A stretch of DNA of 54,086 nt from Anaerolineae bacterium (GCA_023544525.1 JAMJFU010000003.1:1-54086), one strand, 5' to 3'; positions 41,265 to 52,907 are shown, counted from the stretch's first letter. Program-made: numbers and translations. Notes: generated by a model from the letters alone, not told the origin.

Positions 41265-41903
41265 ATGACGGAGATGGGGATGCTGCCAGACAAGGCTGTA
41301 CCGGACATTGTAATCGGGCGTCTGCCTATCTACTTGCGCGCCCTTGCCCACCTGGAGGCAGAGGGCCAGCGCATCATCGCCTCAAAAGACCTCGCAAAAC
41401 GACTGGGGATGAGCTCAGCACAGATACGCAAAGACCTGTCGCATTTTGGCGAGTTTGGCAAGCAGGGAATGGGCTACGACGTCACCTATTTGCGCGATCA
41501 GCTCAGAACGGTCCTGAACATAGACCGGCGATGGGACGTCGCACTGGTGGGTGCGGGTGATCTGGGCCATGCCATTGCCTACTATGGCGGTTTTGAGGGG
41601 CGGGGTTTCCACATATCTTGCGTGTTTGACAATAACCCCCAAAAGATCGGCCGCCGGTTGGGCCGTTTTGAGATCTTGGACGCGATAGAACTTCCAGCCA
41701 AGCTGAGGGAGCTGGATATCCGGATCGCCATCGTGGCTGTCCCGGCGAATGCTGCGCAGGCGGTCGTCGATGACCTGGTCACTGGCGGTGTCAAGGCGAT
41801 CCTGAATTACGCCCCCATAACAGTGACCGTGCCGGCGGGCGTGCACGTGCAATACATCGATCCCGTAGTTCATCTGCAGCGGATGTCCTACTACCTTGAA
41901 TAG
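41265..41903 (+). CDS. rex: Redox-sensing transcriptional repressor Rex
   Basis: 212 residues. The N-terminal winged helix reads RLPIYLRALAHLEAEGQ and then IASKDLAKRLGMSSAQIRKDLSHFGEFGKQG, the strongly conserved Rex DNA-binding block. The Rossmann domain has WDVALVGAGDLGHAIAYYGGF (GxGxxG) and VFDNNPQKIG, and the C-terminal swapped helix ends in DPVVHLQRMSYYLE. Rex binds NADH and leaves DNA when the NADH/NAD+ ratio rises, releasing fermentation and respiration genes. ATG 41265 follows GGAGG closely; ATG 41274 is an alternative. Confidence 0.96.
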   Translation: MTEMGMLPDKAVPDIVIGRLPIYLRALAHLEAEGQRIIASKDLAKRLGMSSAQIRKDLSHFGEFGKQGMGYDVTYLRDQLRTVLNIDRRWDVALVGAGDLGHAIAYYGGFEGRGFHISCVFDNNPQKIGRRLGRFEILDAIELPAKLRELDIRIAIVAVPANAAQAVVDDLVTGGVKAILNYAPITVTVPAGVHVQYIDPVVHLQRMSYYLE

Positions 41904-41925
41904 GCGCTCCTGAGGGGCAATCAAA

Positions 41926-41964
41926 CAAAAAAGGCGCAAGGGGTCCAACCCGTGCGCCTTTCGT
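41926..41964. terminator. Convergent terminator between rex and mreB
   Basis: AAAGGCGCA (41930-41938) pairs with TGCGCCTTT (41953-41961), with an inner GGGT/ACCC pairing. An A-run on the left and TTTCG on the right make it bidirectional. Confidence 0.8.
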
Positions 41965-41980
41965 CACCTCGGGCCAAGCC

Positions 41981-42985
41981 TCAGTAGGCGGGCAAGCTCC
42001 TCTTGATCACCTCATAGTCCTCCAGGGCCTTTCCAGCGCCCAAGGCGACGCAGGCGATGGGGTTATCGGCCACGTAACAAGGCACGCCTGTCTCCTTGGT
42101 CAGCAGTTGGTGAAAGTCACGCAAGAGCGAGCCGCCACCCGTCATGACGATGCCGCGGTCAATCACATCGGAGGCCAACTCGGGAGGCGTCTTTTCCAGG
42201 ACGTTCTTGACCACGCCCACGATGGAAGCCAGGGGTTCTGCGATGGCCTCGGTCACTTCCCCGGACGTAATCTGGATGGTCTTGGGCAGGCCAGATACCT
42301 GGTCCCGGCCTCTGACTTCCATGGTGAGTTCTTCTGCCAGTGGCAGGGCGCCGCCGATCTTGATCTTGACATCCTCCGCCGTCTGCTCGCCAATCATCAG
42401 GTTGTACTTTCGTTTCACGTAGCTGATTATGGCCTCGTCGATGCGGTTGCCGCCGATACGCACGGAGGCGAATTCCACGATCCCATTCATCGAGATGACA
42501 GCCGCCTCGCTGGTGCCACCGCCGATGTCGACGACGAGGTTGCCGGTAGGGGTATTGACAGGCATGCCGGCTCCGATGGCGGCGGCCAGCGGCTCAGGGA
42601 TGAGATAGGCTTCACGACCTCCGGCCTGGATTGCAGCGTCGTGCACCGCGCGGCTCTCCACGCTTGTCACCCCCACCGGCACGCTGATGGCGATGAGAGG
42701 CTTGAACAGGCGCAATCGTCCTGCCACCTTCTCGATAAAGTAGCGCAACATCGCCTCAGTCACTACATAGTCGGCGATGACACCATCGCGCAGCGGCCGG
42801 GCAACCTCGATGGTCTCCGGTGTGCGACCCAGCATGGCCCGCGCCTCGCTGCCCACAGCCACGATCTTGTTGTCGTTGATGGCAATGGCCACTACCGACG
42901 GTTCCTGCAGGATAATGCCCTTGCCGCGTACCCAGACTAGGACGTTGACGGTCCCCAGGTCTACCCCAATGTGCTTTGTCAGCAT
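41981..42985 (-). CDS. mreB: Cell-shape protein MreB
   Basis: Actin-like filament protein that guides side-wall peptidoglycan synthesis at the membrane. 334 residues. Phosphate-1 loop [18 protein letters not shown], connect-1 [17 protein letters not shown], phosphate-2 [16 protein letters not shown], adenosine region [12 protein letters not shown], and PLAAAIGAG are as expected. mreC and mreD do not follow within the window, so this may be a solitary homologue. It lies 74 bases after atpC on the same strand behind a hairpin; I see no clear promoter of its own. AGGGGAA precedes ATG 42985. Confidence 0.94.
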   Translation of the reverse strand: MLTKHIGVDLGTVNVLVWVRGKGIILQEPSVVAIAINDNKIVAVGSEARAMLGRTPETIEVARPLRDGVIADYVVTEAMLRYFIEKVAGRLRLFKPLIAISVPVGVTSVESRAVHDAAIQAGGREAYLIPEPLAAAIGAGMPVNTPTGNLVVDIGGGTSEAAVISMNGIVEFASVRIGGNRIDEAIISYVKRKYNLMIGEQTAEDVKIKIGGALPLAEELTMEVRGRDQVSGLPKTIQITSGEVTEAIAEPLASIVGVVKNVLEKTPPELASDVIDRGIVMTGGGSLLRDFHQLLTKETGVPCYVADNPIACVALGAGKALEDYEVIKRSLPAY

Positions 42986-43024
42986 CTATTCCCCTATCCA
43001 CTTGCGAGTTTCGTTCAGCATGAT

Positions 43025-43047
43025 GGGGACGGGCTTTCCGCGTCCCC
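43025..43047 (-). terminator. Hairpin between atpC and mreB
   Basis: On the minus strand GGGGACG (43047-43041) pairs with CGTCCCC (43031-43025), loop of nine. No T-tract follows, so it may reduce but not end transcription into mreB. Confidence 0.4.
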
Positions 43048-43059
43048 GTGGCTATCAGC

Positions 43060-43521
43060 CTACTCCTGCGATCCGGTCATCTGCTGCCGGTCTGGCGGTC
43101 TCTCACGCGGGCGCCGCTGGCGTCTGGCTACCTTCAAGCGGATCACGGAGCGACGCAGGGCAGCCTCGGCGCGCACAAAGTCCACATCCTCCCGTTGTTT
43201 CTGCTCCATGGTCTGCTGGGCGCGCTGCCGTGCCTCCTCGGCGGCGGCGATGTCGATCTCTTCGGCGCGCTCGGCCGAGTCCGCAAGAATGATGACGTGC
43301 TCGGGACCGACCTCCATAAAACCCCCGCCGATGGCGATGAACTCGTCGGGCTGATTCTCACGGTGGATGACCAGTTCGCCGAACGTCAGAGATGTCATCA
43401 AAGGGGCGTGCTTGGGCAAGATGCCCAGTTGTCCTTCGATGCCAGGGGCCAGGACCATGTCGACGTCACCCTCAAAAACGGTGCGCTCGGCAGTCACGAT
43501 CTCGCAGCGTATCTGGGCCAT
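43060..43521 (-). CDS. atpC: ATP synthase epsilon subunit
   Basis: 153 residues. N-terminal beta-sandwich: MAQIRCEIVTAERTVFEGDVDMVLAPGIEGQLGILPKHAP, with FMEVGPEHVIILADSAERAEEID leading to a C-terminal helical hairpin. The C-terminal tail is long and basic (RLKVARRQRRPRERPP), which may affect its inhibitory movement. Starts directly after the atpD stop and is the last subunit gene of the operon. Confidence 0.95.
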   Translation of the reverse strand: MAQIRCEIVTAERTVFEGDVDMVLAPGIEGQLGILPKHAPLMTSLTFGELVIHRENQPDEFIAIGGGFMEVGPEHVIILADSAERAEEIDIAAAEEARQRAQQTMEQKQREDVDFVRAEAALRRSVIRLKVARRQRRPRERPPDRQQMTGSQE

Positions 43522-45021
<1,500 letters not shown>

Positions 45022-45270
45022 TCAGTCCAGATGCTCTCCAGGCACCACCAGGCAGGTGACTGTATCCCGCACGCCAGCCGCAGGGCGGATGTCCTCCATC
45101 ACAGCCCTGAGGATGGCCTCGGTCGTAGCCGCCTCGATGGACACGATCAGGTCGTACGGGCCGGTGATCATCTCGACAGAGCGGACGGCCGGGCTGATTT
45201 TCAGGCTACTGTAGATCGCCTTGGTGAGACCCGGTGCCGTTCTCAAGAGAATGTATGCCTTGGCTGTCAT
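45022..45270 (-). CDS. Stand-alone Lrp/AsnC ligand-binding (RAM) domain protein inside the atp operon
   Basis: 82 residues. MTAKAYILLRTAPGLTKAIYSSL, then SVEMITGPYDLIVSIEAATTEAI and a final VRDTVTCLVV fit the beta-alpha-beta-beta-alpha-beta RAM domain of Lrp/AsnC regulators without the DNA-binding helix-turn-helix. The G-x-Y-D-L motif of the effector site is present. Such single-domain proteins can form rings that bind amino acids. It lies between atpG and atpD, 14 bases after atpG, with GGCGGATGAG before ATG 45270. Its role with the ATP synthase is unknown. Confidence 0.85.
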   Translation of the reverse strand: MTAKAYILLRTAPGLTKAIYSSLKISPAVRSVEMITGPYDLIVSIEAATTEAILRAVMEDIRPAAGVRDTVTCLVVPGEHLD

Positions 45271-45284
45271 TGCTCATCCGCCTT

Positions 45285-46190
45285 TCAAGCCCGCGCCCTG
45301 GACAGTGCCTCAGCACCGCCCGCAATATCCAACATTTCCGTGGTAATCGCCTCTTGGCGGGCGCGGTTATACGTCAGGGTCAGGTCGCCCAAAAGCTCAT
45401 CGGCATTCTCTGTGGCGTTGCGCATGGCCACCATCCGGGCGCTGTGTTCGCTGGCCAGGGCCTCCAATACAGCCTGGTAGACCTGTAACTCGGTGAACCG
45501 GGGCAACACCGTGCCCAGGATCGTCTGCGGATCGGGTTCGTAGATGTATTCTACGGCCGGGGTTGGCGACCTCTGCTCCCGGTATTGGGACACGGGCGCA
45601 ACGCCCAACTGCAAAGGACGGATGGGCAGGAGCTGCCAAATCGCGGGCCGCTGGATGAGTGTGTTGATGAAATCGGTATGAGCCAGGTAGACGACGTCAT
45701 AGTGGCCTGAAATAAAGGCCTCCATCACCGTCCGGGCGATGGGCGTGACGTCCAGGAGCCCGGGCTGGGGTGGCAGGTCTGAGAACTCGGCGACGATGTT
45801 CTGACGCATGCGCCACATGGCGTCACGCCCCTTTCTGCCGACCGTTATCAGCTCCACCGGATAAGGCAACTCCTGGATAAAGCGCCATGTCGCCTGAACC
45901 ATGTTGTGATTGTAGCTGCCACAGAGGCCCTTATCTGCGGCGATCAGCACCATGCCAATGAGCTCAACCTCCCTGACCTGAAGCAGGGGGTGGACCTCTT
46001 CGTCAGCACCGCGCTGGGCGGCCAGATGGCCGAGTACGTCCCAGGCTTTCTCTGCATACGGACGCGTGGCAAGCACCTGCTCCTGGGCGCGCCGCATCTT
46101 GGATGCAGCGACCATCTGCATGGCCCGCGTCACCTGCGATATGTTCTTGACGCTGCGGATTCGCCGCCGGATCTCTCGTGTGCTGGGCAA
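45285..46190 (-). CDS. atpG: ATP synthase gamma subunit
   Basis: Central rotor stalk. 301 residues. N-terminal helix STREIRRRIRSVKNISQVTRAMQMVAASKMRRAQ and C-terminal helix ASEHSARMVAMRNATENADELLGDLTLTYNRARQEAITTE form the coiled coil inside the alpha-beta ring. The DKGLCGSYNHNMV block is the usual middle signature. No cysteine-containing thiol-regulation insert is seen. It lies between the lipoprotein gene and the RAM-domain gene. Confidence 0.96.
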   Translation of the reverse strand: MPSTREIRRRIRSVKNISQVTRAMQMVAASKMRRAQEQVLATRPYAEKAWDVLGHLAAQRGADEEVHPLLQVREVELIGMVLIAADKGLCGSYNHNMVQATWRFIQELPYPVELITVGRKGRDAMWRMRQNIVAEFSDLPPQPGLLDVTPIARTVMEAFISGHYDVVYLAHTDFINTLIQRPAIWQLLPIRPLQLGVAPVSQYREQRSPTPAVEYIYEPDPQTILGTVLPRFTELQVYQAVLEALASEHSARMVAMRNATENADELLGDLTLTYNRARQEAITTEMLDIAGGAEALSRARA

Positions 46191-46205
46191 TGGGTGCTCC
46201 TTGTC

Positions 46206-46925
46206 CTACGAGTCTCGGGGTTTGGGGTCGAGGATCAGCGTCCGCTCCTCACTGGAGGGGCTGATGTCGACGCCCACAGGCTTGCCGTCCTGACCCTCGC
46301 CTGTCTTGCGCACCACCCGGACCCACCAATAGACTACGCCCGACCCATGTTCGGCCGATGGATGGAAAGGATCCAGAAACGCATGGCTCAAGAGGTATCG
46401 ACTGTCCTTGGTAAAGACATAGTCCCCATACCAGGGCTCCAGGGCCGTACTGGGCCGCCTCTCAAGGTGAAGATGATAGTATTCATCGCTGGCCAGCCGG
46501 CCCACAGATTCCCATTCGAGCAGCACGGTGCTCTTCCAGGAGACCGGCCGCTCGTTTGGAGGCTCCAGGAGGGTCGGTGGCGGGTATTTGAGCTCAGCCG
46601 CAGCCGGCGTGCGACTGGGCGCCAGAGTGGCAGTGGGCGCTACAGCCGTCTCCTCTGGACCTCCGCTGCTCTGCTGCGAGCTTGTCGCCGTCTGCGTGGC
46701 AGGCAGCGCAGTCGCTCGACCCGGTGTTGGCGTGGCGATAATGATCCACGGGGTCTGCGTCGGCTGCGCCTTGGCCAGGGTCTCCCCCGCCGGCGTTGCA
46801 GTGACGACGATAATCCAGGGCGTTTGCGTGGCTGGCGGCCGGGTTGGCTCTGGTGTCGTGCCACAGGCGGCCAGGACAGCGACGAGTACGCTGGCAAGCA
46901 GCACGAGCCCCAAGTGCCTGCTCAT
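46206..46925 (-). CDS. Thr/Pro-rich lipoprotein of unknown function inside the atp operon
   Basis: About 239 residues. The signal peptide (HLGLVLLASVLVAVLAAC) ends at a lipidated cysteine, residue 21. A linker to about residue 110 is Thr/Pro/Ala-rich and contains a repeat of TQTPWII (two copies, each followed by V/A-T-(A/P)-T-P). The C-terminal domain (PPPTLLEPPN, VLLEWESVG, YYHLHLE, YWWVRVVR) looks like an fibronectin-III-like beta sandwich. No catalytic motif is visible. It starts two bases after the atpA stop and is co-directional, so it is almost certainly co-transcribed. It is not a subunit of known ATP synthases. Confidence 0.8.
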   Translation of the reverse strand: MSRHLGLVLLASVLVAVLAACGTTPEPTRPPATQTPWIIVVTATPAGETLAKAQPTQTPWIIIATPTPGRATALPATQTATSSQQSSGGPEETAVAPTATLAPSRTPAAAELKYPPPTLLEPPNERPVSWKSTVLLEWESVGRLASDEYYHLHLERRPSTALEPWYGDYVFTKDSRYLLSHAFLDPFHPSAEHGSGVVYWWVRVVRKTGEGQDGKPVGVDISPSSEERTLILDPKPRDS

Positions 46926-46926
46926 T

Positions 46927-48453
<1,527 letters not shown>

Positions 48454-48535
48454 TCGTGCCTCCTACGGGCAAACCCTGGAAGGCGGAACCCGGAAGGGTA
48501 CGCCTGGGGTCTTGGTCCCTCTGTTCTGGGCGATC

Positions 48536-49057
48536 TCAGGTTTCCAGGTAGTCTCGCATGGCAGACAGTTTCCCGGCCACACTCCCATCGATGACCTGGT
48601 CGCCCACGCGCAGATAGATCCCGCCAATGAGGGAACGATCCACTTCAAACTGGAAGTCCAGGTCTGGGCCGAAGCGACGCTCCAGCTTGGCCCGCAAGGC
48701 TTCTTTTTCCTCTTCCGCCAGCGGTACAGCACTGACCACTCGAGCTGCCCTGCGCTCTGGCCTACGGCGGACCAGGTTTTCGAACTCGGCCAGGATGGCG
48801 CCCAGCTGGCCCAGTTGGCCAGCTTCCAGCAGGGTGCCCAGAAACTTGCGCACGTCGGAGTCCAGGCCCCCGGGCACCGCCTGAGCAAGGCGCTGGAGCC
48901 TGTCCCGCGCCGAGACCCTGAGGTCCTGCATGGCCGTGCGCAGGGCAGGGTCCTTCTTGAGCACAGTATCGACGCGGCCAAGCTGCCGCGTCCAGTGCTC
49001 GAAGGCGAGCTCATAGATCGCAACCGCGTATTCTTTGGGTTGGGCCTGTACGCTCAC
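48536..49057 (-). CDS. atpH: ATP synthase delta subunit
   Basis: 173 residues. Peripheral stalk subunit joining F1 to b. N-terminal helical bundle AKEYAVAIYELAFEH-type start (here PKEYAVAIYELAFEHW) and C-terminal VVSAVPLAEEEKEALRAKLE, with DRSLIGGIYLRVGDQVIDGSVAGKL, are typical. GTG 49057 overlaps the atpF stop by four bases. Confidence 0.94.
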   Translation of the reverse strand: MSVQAQPKEYAVAIYELAFEHWTRQLGRVDTVLKKDPALRTAMQDLRVSARDRLQRLAQAVPGGLDSDVRKFLGTLLEAGQLGQLGAILAEFENLVRRRPERRAARVVSAVPLAEEEKEALRAKLERRFGPDLDFQFEVDRSLIGGIYLRVGDQVIDGSVAGKLSAMRDYLET

Positions 49058-49548
49058 TTCAGTTCCTCTGTCTCCTGCAGAAACTCCGCGATGAGTTGGC
49101 GCTGTCTCTGCTCGTCCAGCGTTGCGCCGACCAGCCTTTCAGAGATCGTTAAGGAGAGATCGGCTACCTCTTGGCGCAGCTCGGTCATGGCCAGGTCGCG
49201 CTCACGCGAGATCTCTTCCCGGGCTTTTTGGATCAACGCCTGGGACTCTTCGCGCGCCCTGTCCAGGATCTCCTGCCGGGCTTTTTCGCTCACCTGCGTG
49301 GCCTGAGCGATGATCTCTTGTCCCTCGCGGCGAGCTTCGGCGACGCGGCGTTCGAACTCCTGCTCCATCTCGGCTGCTCGCCTCGAAGCACTCTCGGCGT
49401 CCTCGAGCCCCTTCTTGATGCGGGCGGAGCGTTCGTCCAGCATGCGCAGGATTGGCTTGTAGGCCACAAAGTAGAGAAGTACAGCCAGCAGCGTGAAATT
49501 CACGATCTGGGAGAGTAGGTAGCCCGGATTTATGCCCAGTGCTTCCAA
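49054..49548 (-). CDS. atpF: ATP synthase b subunit
   Basis: 164 residues. One N-terminal membrane helix (LLSQIVNFTLLAVLLYFVAY), the KPILRMLDERSARIKKGL junction, then a long charged coiled coil. TTG is the start codon (49548), supported by GGAGG seven bases upstream. It is a single b subunit, so a homodimer is expected. Confidence 0.95.
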   Translation of the reverse strand: MEALGINPGYLLSQIVNFTLLAVLLYFVAYKPILRMLDERSARIKKGLEDAESASRRAAEMEQEFERRVAEARREGQEIIAQATQVSEKARQEILDRAREESQALIQKAREEISRERDLAMTELRQEVADLSLTISERLVGATLDEQRQRQLIAEFLQETEELK

Positions 49549-49650
49549 TCCTCAACCTCCTCCGATTTCAGATTCCAGATCCTCGATTCGGGACCCCCGG
49601 TCCTGGCGGACGCAGGCGCCCCAATCAGCACAGCACGCATCTGAAATCGT

Positions 49651-49878
49651 CTAGACGAACTTGATGATGAGGGCCGTGACCAGGGCATAGATGCCGATGG
49701 CCTCCGTGAAGGCCAGACTCAGGATGAGTGGCACAAAGATCTGGTCGGCTGCTTCTGGGTTGCGGCCCAAGGCCTCCATGGCCTTGGAGCCAATCATACC
49801 CAAGCCGAACGCCGGGGCGATGGCACCGATTGCGATGGCGAGAGCCGCGGCTACCTGGCGGGCGGTTTCAGGATCCAT
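49651..49878 (-). CDS. atpE: ATP synthase c subunit
   Basis: 75 residues, two membrane helices joined by the polar loop GRNPEAADQ. The ion-carrying glutamate lies in SLAFTEAIGIYALV. The Na+ ligands of sodium-type c rings are missing: the first-helix Gln position is Leu (FGLG) and the residues after the Glu are Ala-Ile, not Ser/Thr. I therefore expect proton coupling. Confidence 0.96.
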   Translation of the reverse strand: MDPETARQVAAALAIAIGAIAPAFGLGMIGSKAMEALGRNPEAADQIFVPLILSLAFTEAIGIYALVTALIIKFV

Positions 49879-49922
49879 GAGTAATCCTCCTTAGATTTGG
49901 TCTAGATTTGAATGTTTGCGTG

Positions 49923-50942
49923 CTAGTGTCCTTCACCGTGTCCGCTCACGGCGACGACAAAGAACGCGACGCTCAGCATCATAAAGACGAGTGCCTGCAC
50001 CAGGCCAACAAAGAGCTCCAGCCCGAAGAAGGGCAGGCTGACAATGTACGGGATAAGGAAAGCCATCACGCCGAGCAGCACTTCGCCGGCAAAGATATTG
50101 CCAAACAACCGGAAGGAGAAGGAAACGATCTTGCCGAACTCGCTGATCGTTTCCACGATGCCGATAAAGATGTCGATGACGCCCAGGAAGAAAGCGCCGA
50201 TCCTGCCAGCGCAGCCCAGGCCAGGTTGGCGGAAGGCTTTTGCCACCCCTCCCACCGCGATGAATTTGCTGAGGTATCCCAGGCCAAGGGACGAGAGCCC
50301 GAAATACTGGGTCAACAACACAGAGACGATGGCCAGGGCCAGGGTAAAGTTCATGTCCGTCGTCGAAGCGCGGAGCATGGGCGCCAGAATGTACTGCTCG
50401 GCTTCTGCCTCCCCTGCGTGTTCCCCCTCGACCGCTGTTTGCTCGCCTTTGACCAGGATACCGAAGCTATGCGAATTGTTCAGCCAGTTGACGTCGTAGC
50501 CTTCATGGCCGGCTTCGACGTGATGCAACACGCCCCAGCCGCCCATCAGGGGGGTGAGTCCCAGCCAGCTGGCCGTGATGACAAAAAGAAAGATGCTCAT
50601 GACGATGGGGAAGAAGCGGGGGGTCCACTTGGGGCCAGCTGCGCCCTCCACCATGTTGTAGAAGCCTTCGATGACCATCTCCAGTGCGGCTTGCCACCGG
50701 CCCGGAACCATGCTCATCTTGCGCGTGATCAGCCAGCAGCCGACGATAAGCAGTATCATGGTCAGCCACGCTGCCAGCAATGTGTTGGTAATGGTGAAGC
50801 CAAACAGGTCAAGGACTGGTTCGGCAGGAATCGAGATTTCCGGAAGGATGACGCCTGGGATCTTGAAAACAGCTTGGAAGATAATGGCTACGACCACAAT
50901 GGCTACCGGGACCAGGACTTTGGGCGATAGAAGCTTTGACAC
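49923..50942 (-). CDS. atpB: ATP synthase a subunit
   Basis: 339 residues, longer than E. coli subunit a (271). The essential arginine is Arg278 in SFSFRLFGNIFAGEVLL. An extracytoplasmic region of about 60 residues (136-195) with an acidic stretch (GEQTAVEGEHAGEAEAEQ) accounts for the extra length. GTG 50942 has GGAGG upstream and its first base overlaps the stop of the AtpI-like gene. Confidence 0.95.
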   Translation of the reverse strand: MSKLLSPKVLVPVAIVVVAIIFQAVFKIPGVILPEISIPAEPVLDLFGFTITNTLLAAWLTMILLIVGCWLITRKMSMVPGRWQAALEMVIEGFYNMVEGAAGPKWTPRFFPIVMSIFLFVITASWLGLTPLMGGWGVLHHVEAGHEGYDVNWLNNSHSFGILVKGEQTAVEGEHAGEAEAEQYILAPMLRASTTDMNFTLALAIVSVLLTQYFGLSSLGLGYLSKFIAVGGVAKAFRQPGLGCAGRIGAFFLGVIDIFIGIVETISEFGKIVSFSFRLFGNIFAGEVLLGVMAFLIPYIVSLPFFGLELFVGLVQALVFMMLSVAFFVVAVSGHGEGH

Positions 50943-51202
50943 TACTTTGGTTCCTCCTCGCCGTTTGCTTCTGCTGGTTGTTCTGATTCCTCGCCGGCAG
51001 CCGGTTGAAAGCTCCGTATGGCGATACGAGCGACCCCAACCGTGGCAGCCAGAACGCCCAGCACGGCACCGATCAAGGTAAATAGCGGCAGAGTGCCTAG
51101 TTTTCGATCGAGCCAGATGCCAACCAGGAGAGGGATCACAAGCGAGAAGAACATTGTCCAGCCCAGGTTGAGCGCCAGGCTCAATGCTTCTCGCTTATCC
51201 AC
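50942..51202 (-). CDS. AtpI/AtpZ-like ATP synthase assembly protein
   Basis: 86 residues with two membrane helices: LSLALNLGWTMFFSLVIPLL and LFTLIGAVLGVLAATVGVA, split by VGIWLDRKLGT, the conserved G-x-x-(L/I)-D-x-x-x-G loop of AtpI/AtpZ proteins. A short acidic tail ends the protein. AtpI helps c-ring assembly in some bacteria; AtpZ-AtpI can act as a Mg2+/Ca2+ channel. GTG 51202 with GGAGG four bases away is a better start than the ORF's upstream ATG at 51256. First gene of the operon. Confidence 0.85.
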   Translation of the reverse strand: MDKREALSLALNLGWTMFFSLVIPLLVGIWLDRKLGTLPLFTLIGAVLGVLAATVGVARIAIRSFQPAAGEESEQPAEANGEEEPK

Positions 51203-51331
51203 CCAACCTCCTGGATGACGTCGGGCTGAGAAAGGAAAACGTGCAGCCCGCGGCACGAGTAATTCCGTACGATAGCGGTGCGCGACAAGTCAAAAGCACA
51301 CGCGTGGGCCCTTTGGCCGGCTCGATTGAAG

Positions 51332-51360
51332 ATTCTAGCATAAGCTGGCTCAAATTGCAA
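51332..51360 (-). promoter_or_regulatory. Promoter of the ATP synthase operon, extended -10
   Basis: Minus strand: TTGCAA (51355-51360), 17-base spacer, TAGAAT (51332-51337) with extended TGC. The leader to GTG 51202 is about 120 bases; I recognise no regulatory RNA in it. Confidence 0.6.
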
Positions 51361-51516
51361 AAAGAGGCCAGCACAAGTGCCACCGATCGGTGGGGTCCCA
51401 ATCGCCGGATCCCCTGGCCTCTGCATGCCCGGCCAGCCCCGGCAGGCAGCGGCGCCCGGAGGAGATGCTCCGAACGGAAGGGAGCGCCCTCGAGGTCAGA
51501 CCACCGGCGCGAGGTG

Positions 51517-51556
51517 AAGAAAAAGAGCCCGGGTACCGAACCTGGCCCGGGCTCTT
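51517..51556 (-). terminator. Terminator of the M42 peptidase transcript
   Basis: Perfect 11-bp stem on the minus strand: AAGAGCCCGGG (51556-51546) with CCCGGGCTCTT (51533-51523), 12-base loop, then the T-rich TTTCTTC. A classic intrinsic terminator. Confidence 0.85.
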
Positions 51557-51587
51557 GTAGCAAAGAGGCGGAAGATGGCTGCTCAGC

Positions 51588-52658
51588 CTATGGCGTGAGG
51601 CCTGCCACAGTCCCGGCATCCAGTTTCTTGACCAAGGCAACCACGAGCTTCAGCGCCTGGTCATAATCCTCGCGGAGCAGGATGGCGTTGTGGCTATGGA
51701 TGTGCCGTGTCGGCACGCCGATCACGACCGTGGGCACGCCCTCGTTGTGCAGGTGGATCTGCGCACCGTCGGTGGCGCCGCCAGGCATGGCCGAGAACTG
51801 CAGGTCCATCTCCAATTCCTCGGCTGTGGCGATGACCAGGTCACGCAGTTTGAGGTTTGGGATCATGCGGGCATCGTAGACCAGCATGGTTGGACCGCCG
51901 CCAAGCTTGATGGCGGACTCCTCGGGCTTGATGCCGGGCACATCGCCGGCGATGTCGACCTCCAGGACGATGCCCACGTCCGGATTGATGGCAAAGGCCG
52001 AGGTCTTGGCCCCACGGGTGCCGACCTCTTCCTGCACGGTCCCCACGGCATATACGACGTTGGGGTGGCCCTCGCTGGCCAGTGCGCGGACCGCTTCCAC
52101 CGCCAGTGCGCAACCGACGCGGTTGTCAAACGCCTTGGAGAGGTAGCAGCCCGGTTTGCTCATGACCTCAAAGTTGCTTACCGGGATGATCGGGTCGCCG
52201 GGCCGGATGCCCATCTCACGGGCTTCCTCCTCTGAGGAAGCCCCGACGTCGATGTACATATCCTTTTTCTCGACGATCTTTTTTCGCTCTTCATCCGCCA
52301 GGAGGTGTGGCGGCTTGGCCCCAAGCACACCGACGACGTCCCCGTTCGAGGTTTTGATGACGACGCGGTGGCCCAAGAGGACCTGATCCCACCAACCGCC
52401 GAGCTGGACGAATTTCACGAAACCTTCCTTGGTCACCAGCCGCACCATGAAGCCGATCTCGTCCATGTGGCCAGCAAGCATAACACGGGGGCCTTGGTCA
52501 TCGCCCACGTGTTTGCCAATAAAGCTGCCCATCTTGTCCTGCTGAATCTCGGCTATGGCCTCCAGGTGGCGGCGCATGATGCCCCGCACCTCGCTCTCAT
52601 AGCCTGGAACCCCACTTGCTTCCGTGATCTCTTTCAGGAACTCTTCTCTTTTGTCCAT
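51588..52658 (-). CDS. M42-family metalloaminopeptidase
   Basis: 356 residues. Large self-assembling aminopeptidase family, often annotated as endoglucanase M or glutamyl aminopeptidase. Metal-site residues are visible: VMLAGHMDEIGFM (His64, Asp66), SKAFDNRVGCA (Asp), TVQEEVGTRGA (Glu-Glu pair), VLEVDIAGD (Asp) and THIHSHNAI-type end (TRHIHSHN, His). It would trim peptides in the cytoplasm. ATG 52658 is 64 bases after the small membrane-protein gene. Confidence 0.94.
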   Translation of the reverse strand: MDKREEFLKEITEASGVPGYESEVRGIMRRHLEAIAEIQQDKMGSFIGKHVGDDQGPRVMLAGHMDEIGFMVRLVTKEGFVKFVQLGGWWDQVLLGHRVVIKTSNGDVVGVLGAKPPHLLADEERKKIVEKKDMYIDVGASSEEEAREMGIRPGDPIIPVSNFEVMSKPGCYLSKAFDNRVGCALAVEAVRALASEGHPNVVYAVGTVQEEVGTRGAKTSAFAINPDVGIVLEVDIAGDVPGIKPEESAIKLGGGPTMLVYDARMIPNLKLRDLVIATAEELEMDLQFSAMPGGATDGAQIHLHNEGVPTVVIGVPTRHIHSHNAILLREDYDQALKLVVALVKKLDAGTVAGLTP

Positions 52659-52722
52659 CCTAGTTGCTCCCGATGAGTGTTAGCCAGGTGATTGACCTGG
52701 ACGGTGCTCGATGCCGAACCGG

Positions 52723-52905
52723 TTACCCTTCTCCAGCTTCTTTGCTCTCGTCGAGGCTGTAGTCGGCTGTGTCGGCTGGCTCCTCTCGGACTGCATATTG
52801 GGCGATGACGCCTAACTTGACCAGGACCACGATCAGCCCTGCTACTGCAGCCAACAGGCCCAGGCCAGCCACAACGAGGACGATCGGTATACAGACCGCC
52901 TCCAT
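52723..52905 (-). CDS. Small single-pass membrane protein, unknown
   Basis: 60 residues. One hydrophobic helix (IPIVLVVAGLGLLAAVAGLIV) near the N-terminus, then an acidic soluble tail with ADTADYSLDESKEAGEG. No family recognised. ATG 52905 has GGAG seven bases upstream and lies two bases after the AIM24-family stop, so it is probably a real gene on that transcript. Confidence 0.6.
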   Translation of the reverse strand: MEAVCIPIVLVVAGLGLLAAVAGLIVVLVKLGVIAQYAVREEPADTADYSLDESKEAGEG

Positions 52906-52907
52906 GT

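Noticed and set aside
49651..49878. Sodium-type ATP synthase c ring
   Set aside because: The first-helix Gln and the Ser/Thr next to the ion-binding Glu are absent, so proton coupling is expected.
49908..50930. 340-codon plus-strand ORF opposite atpB
   Set aside because: Antisense of a membrane protein; the translation is His/Gln/Asp-rich as expected from reversing hydrophobic codons.
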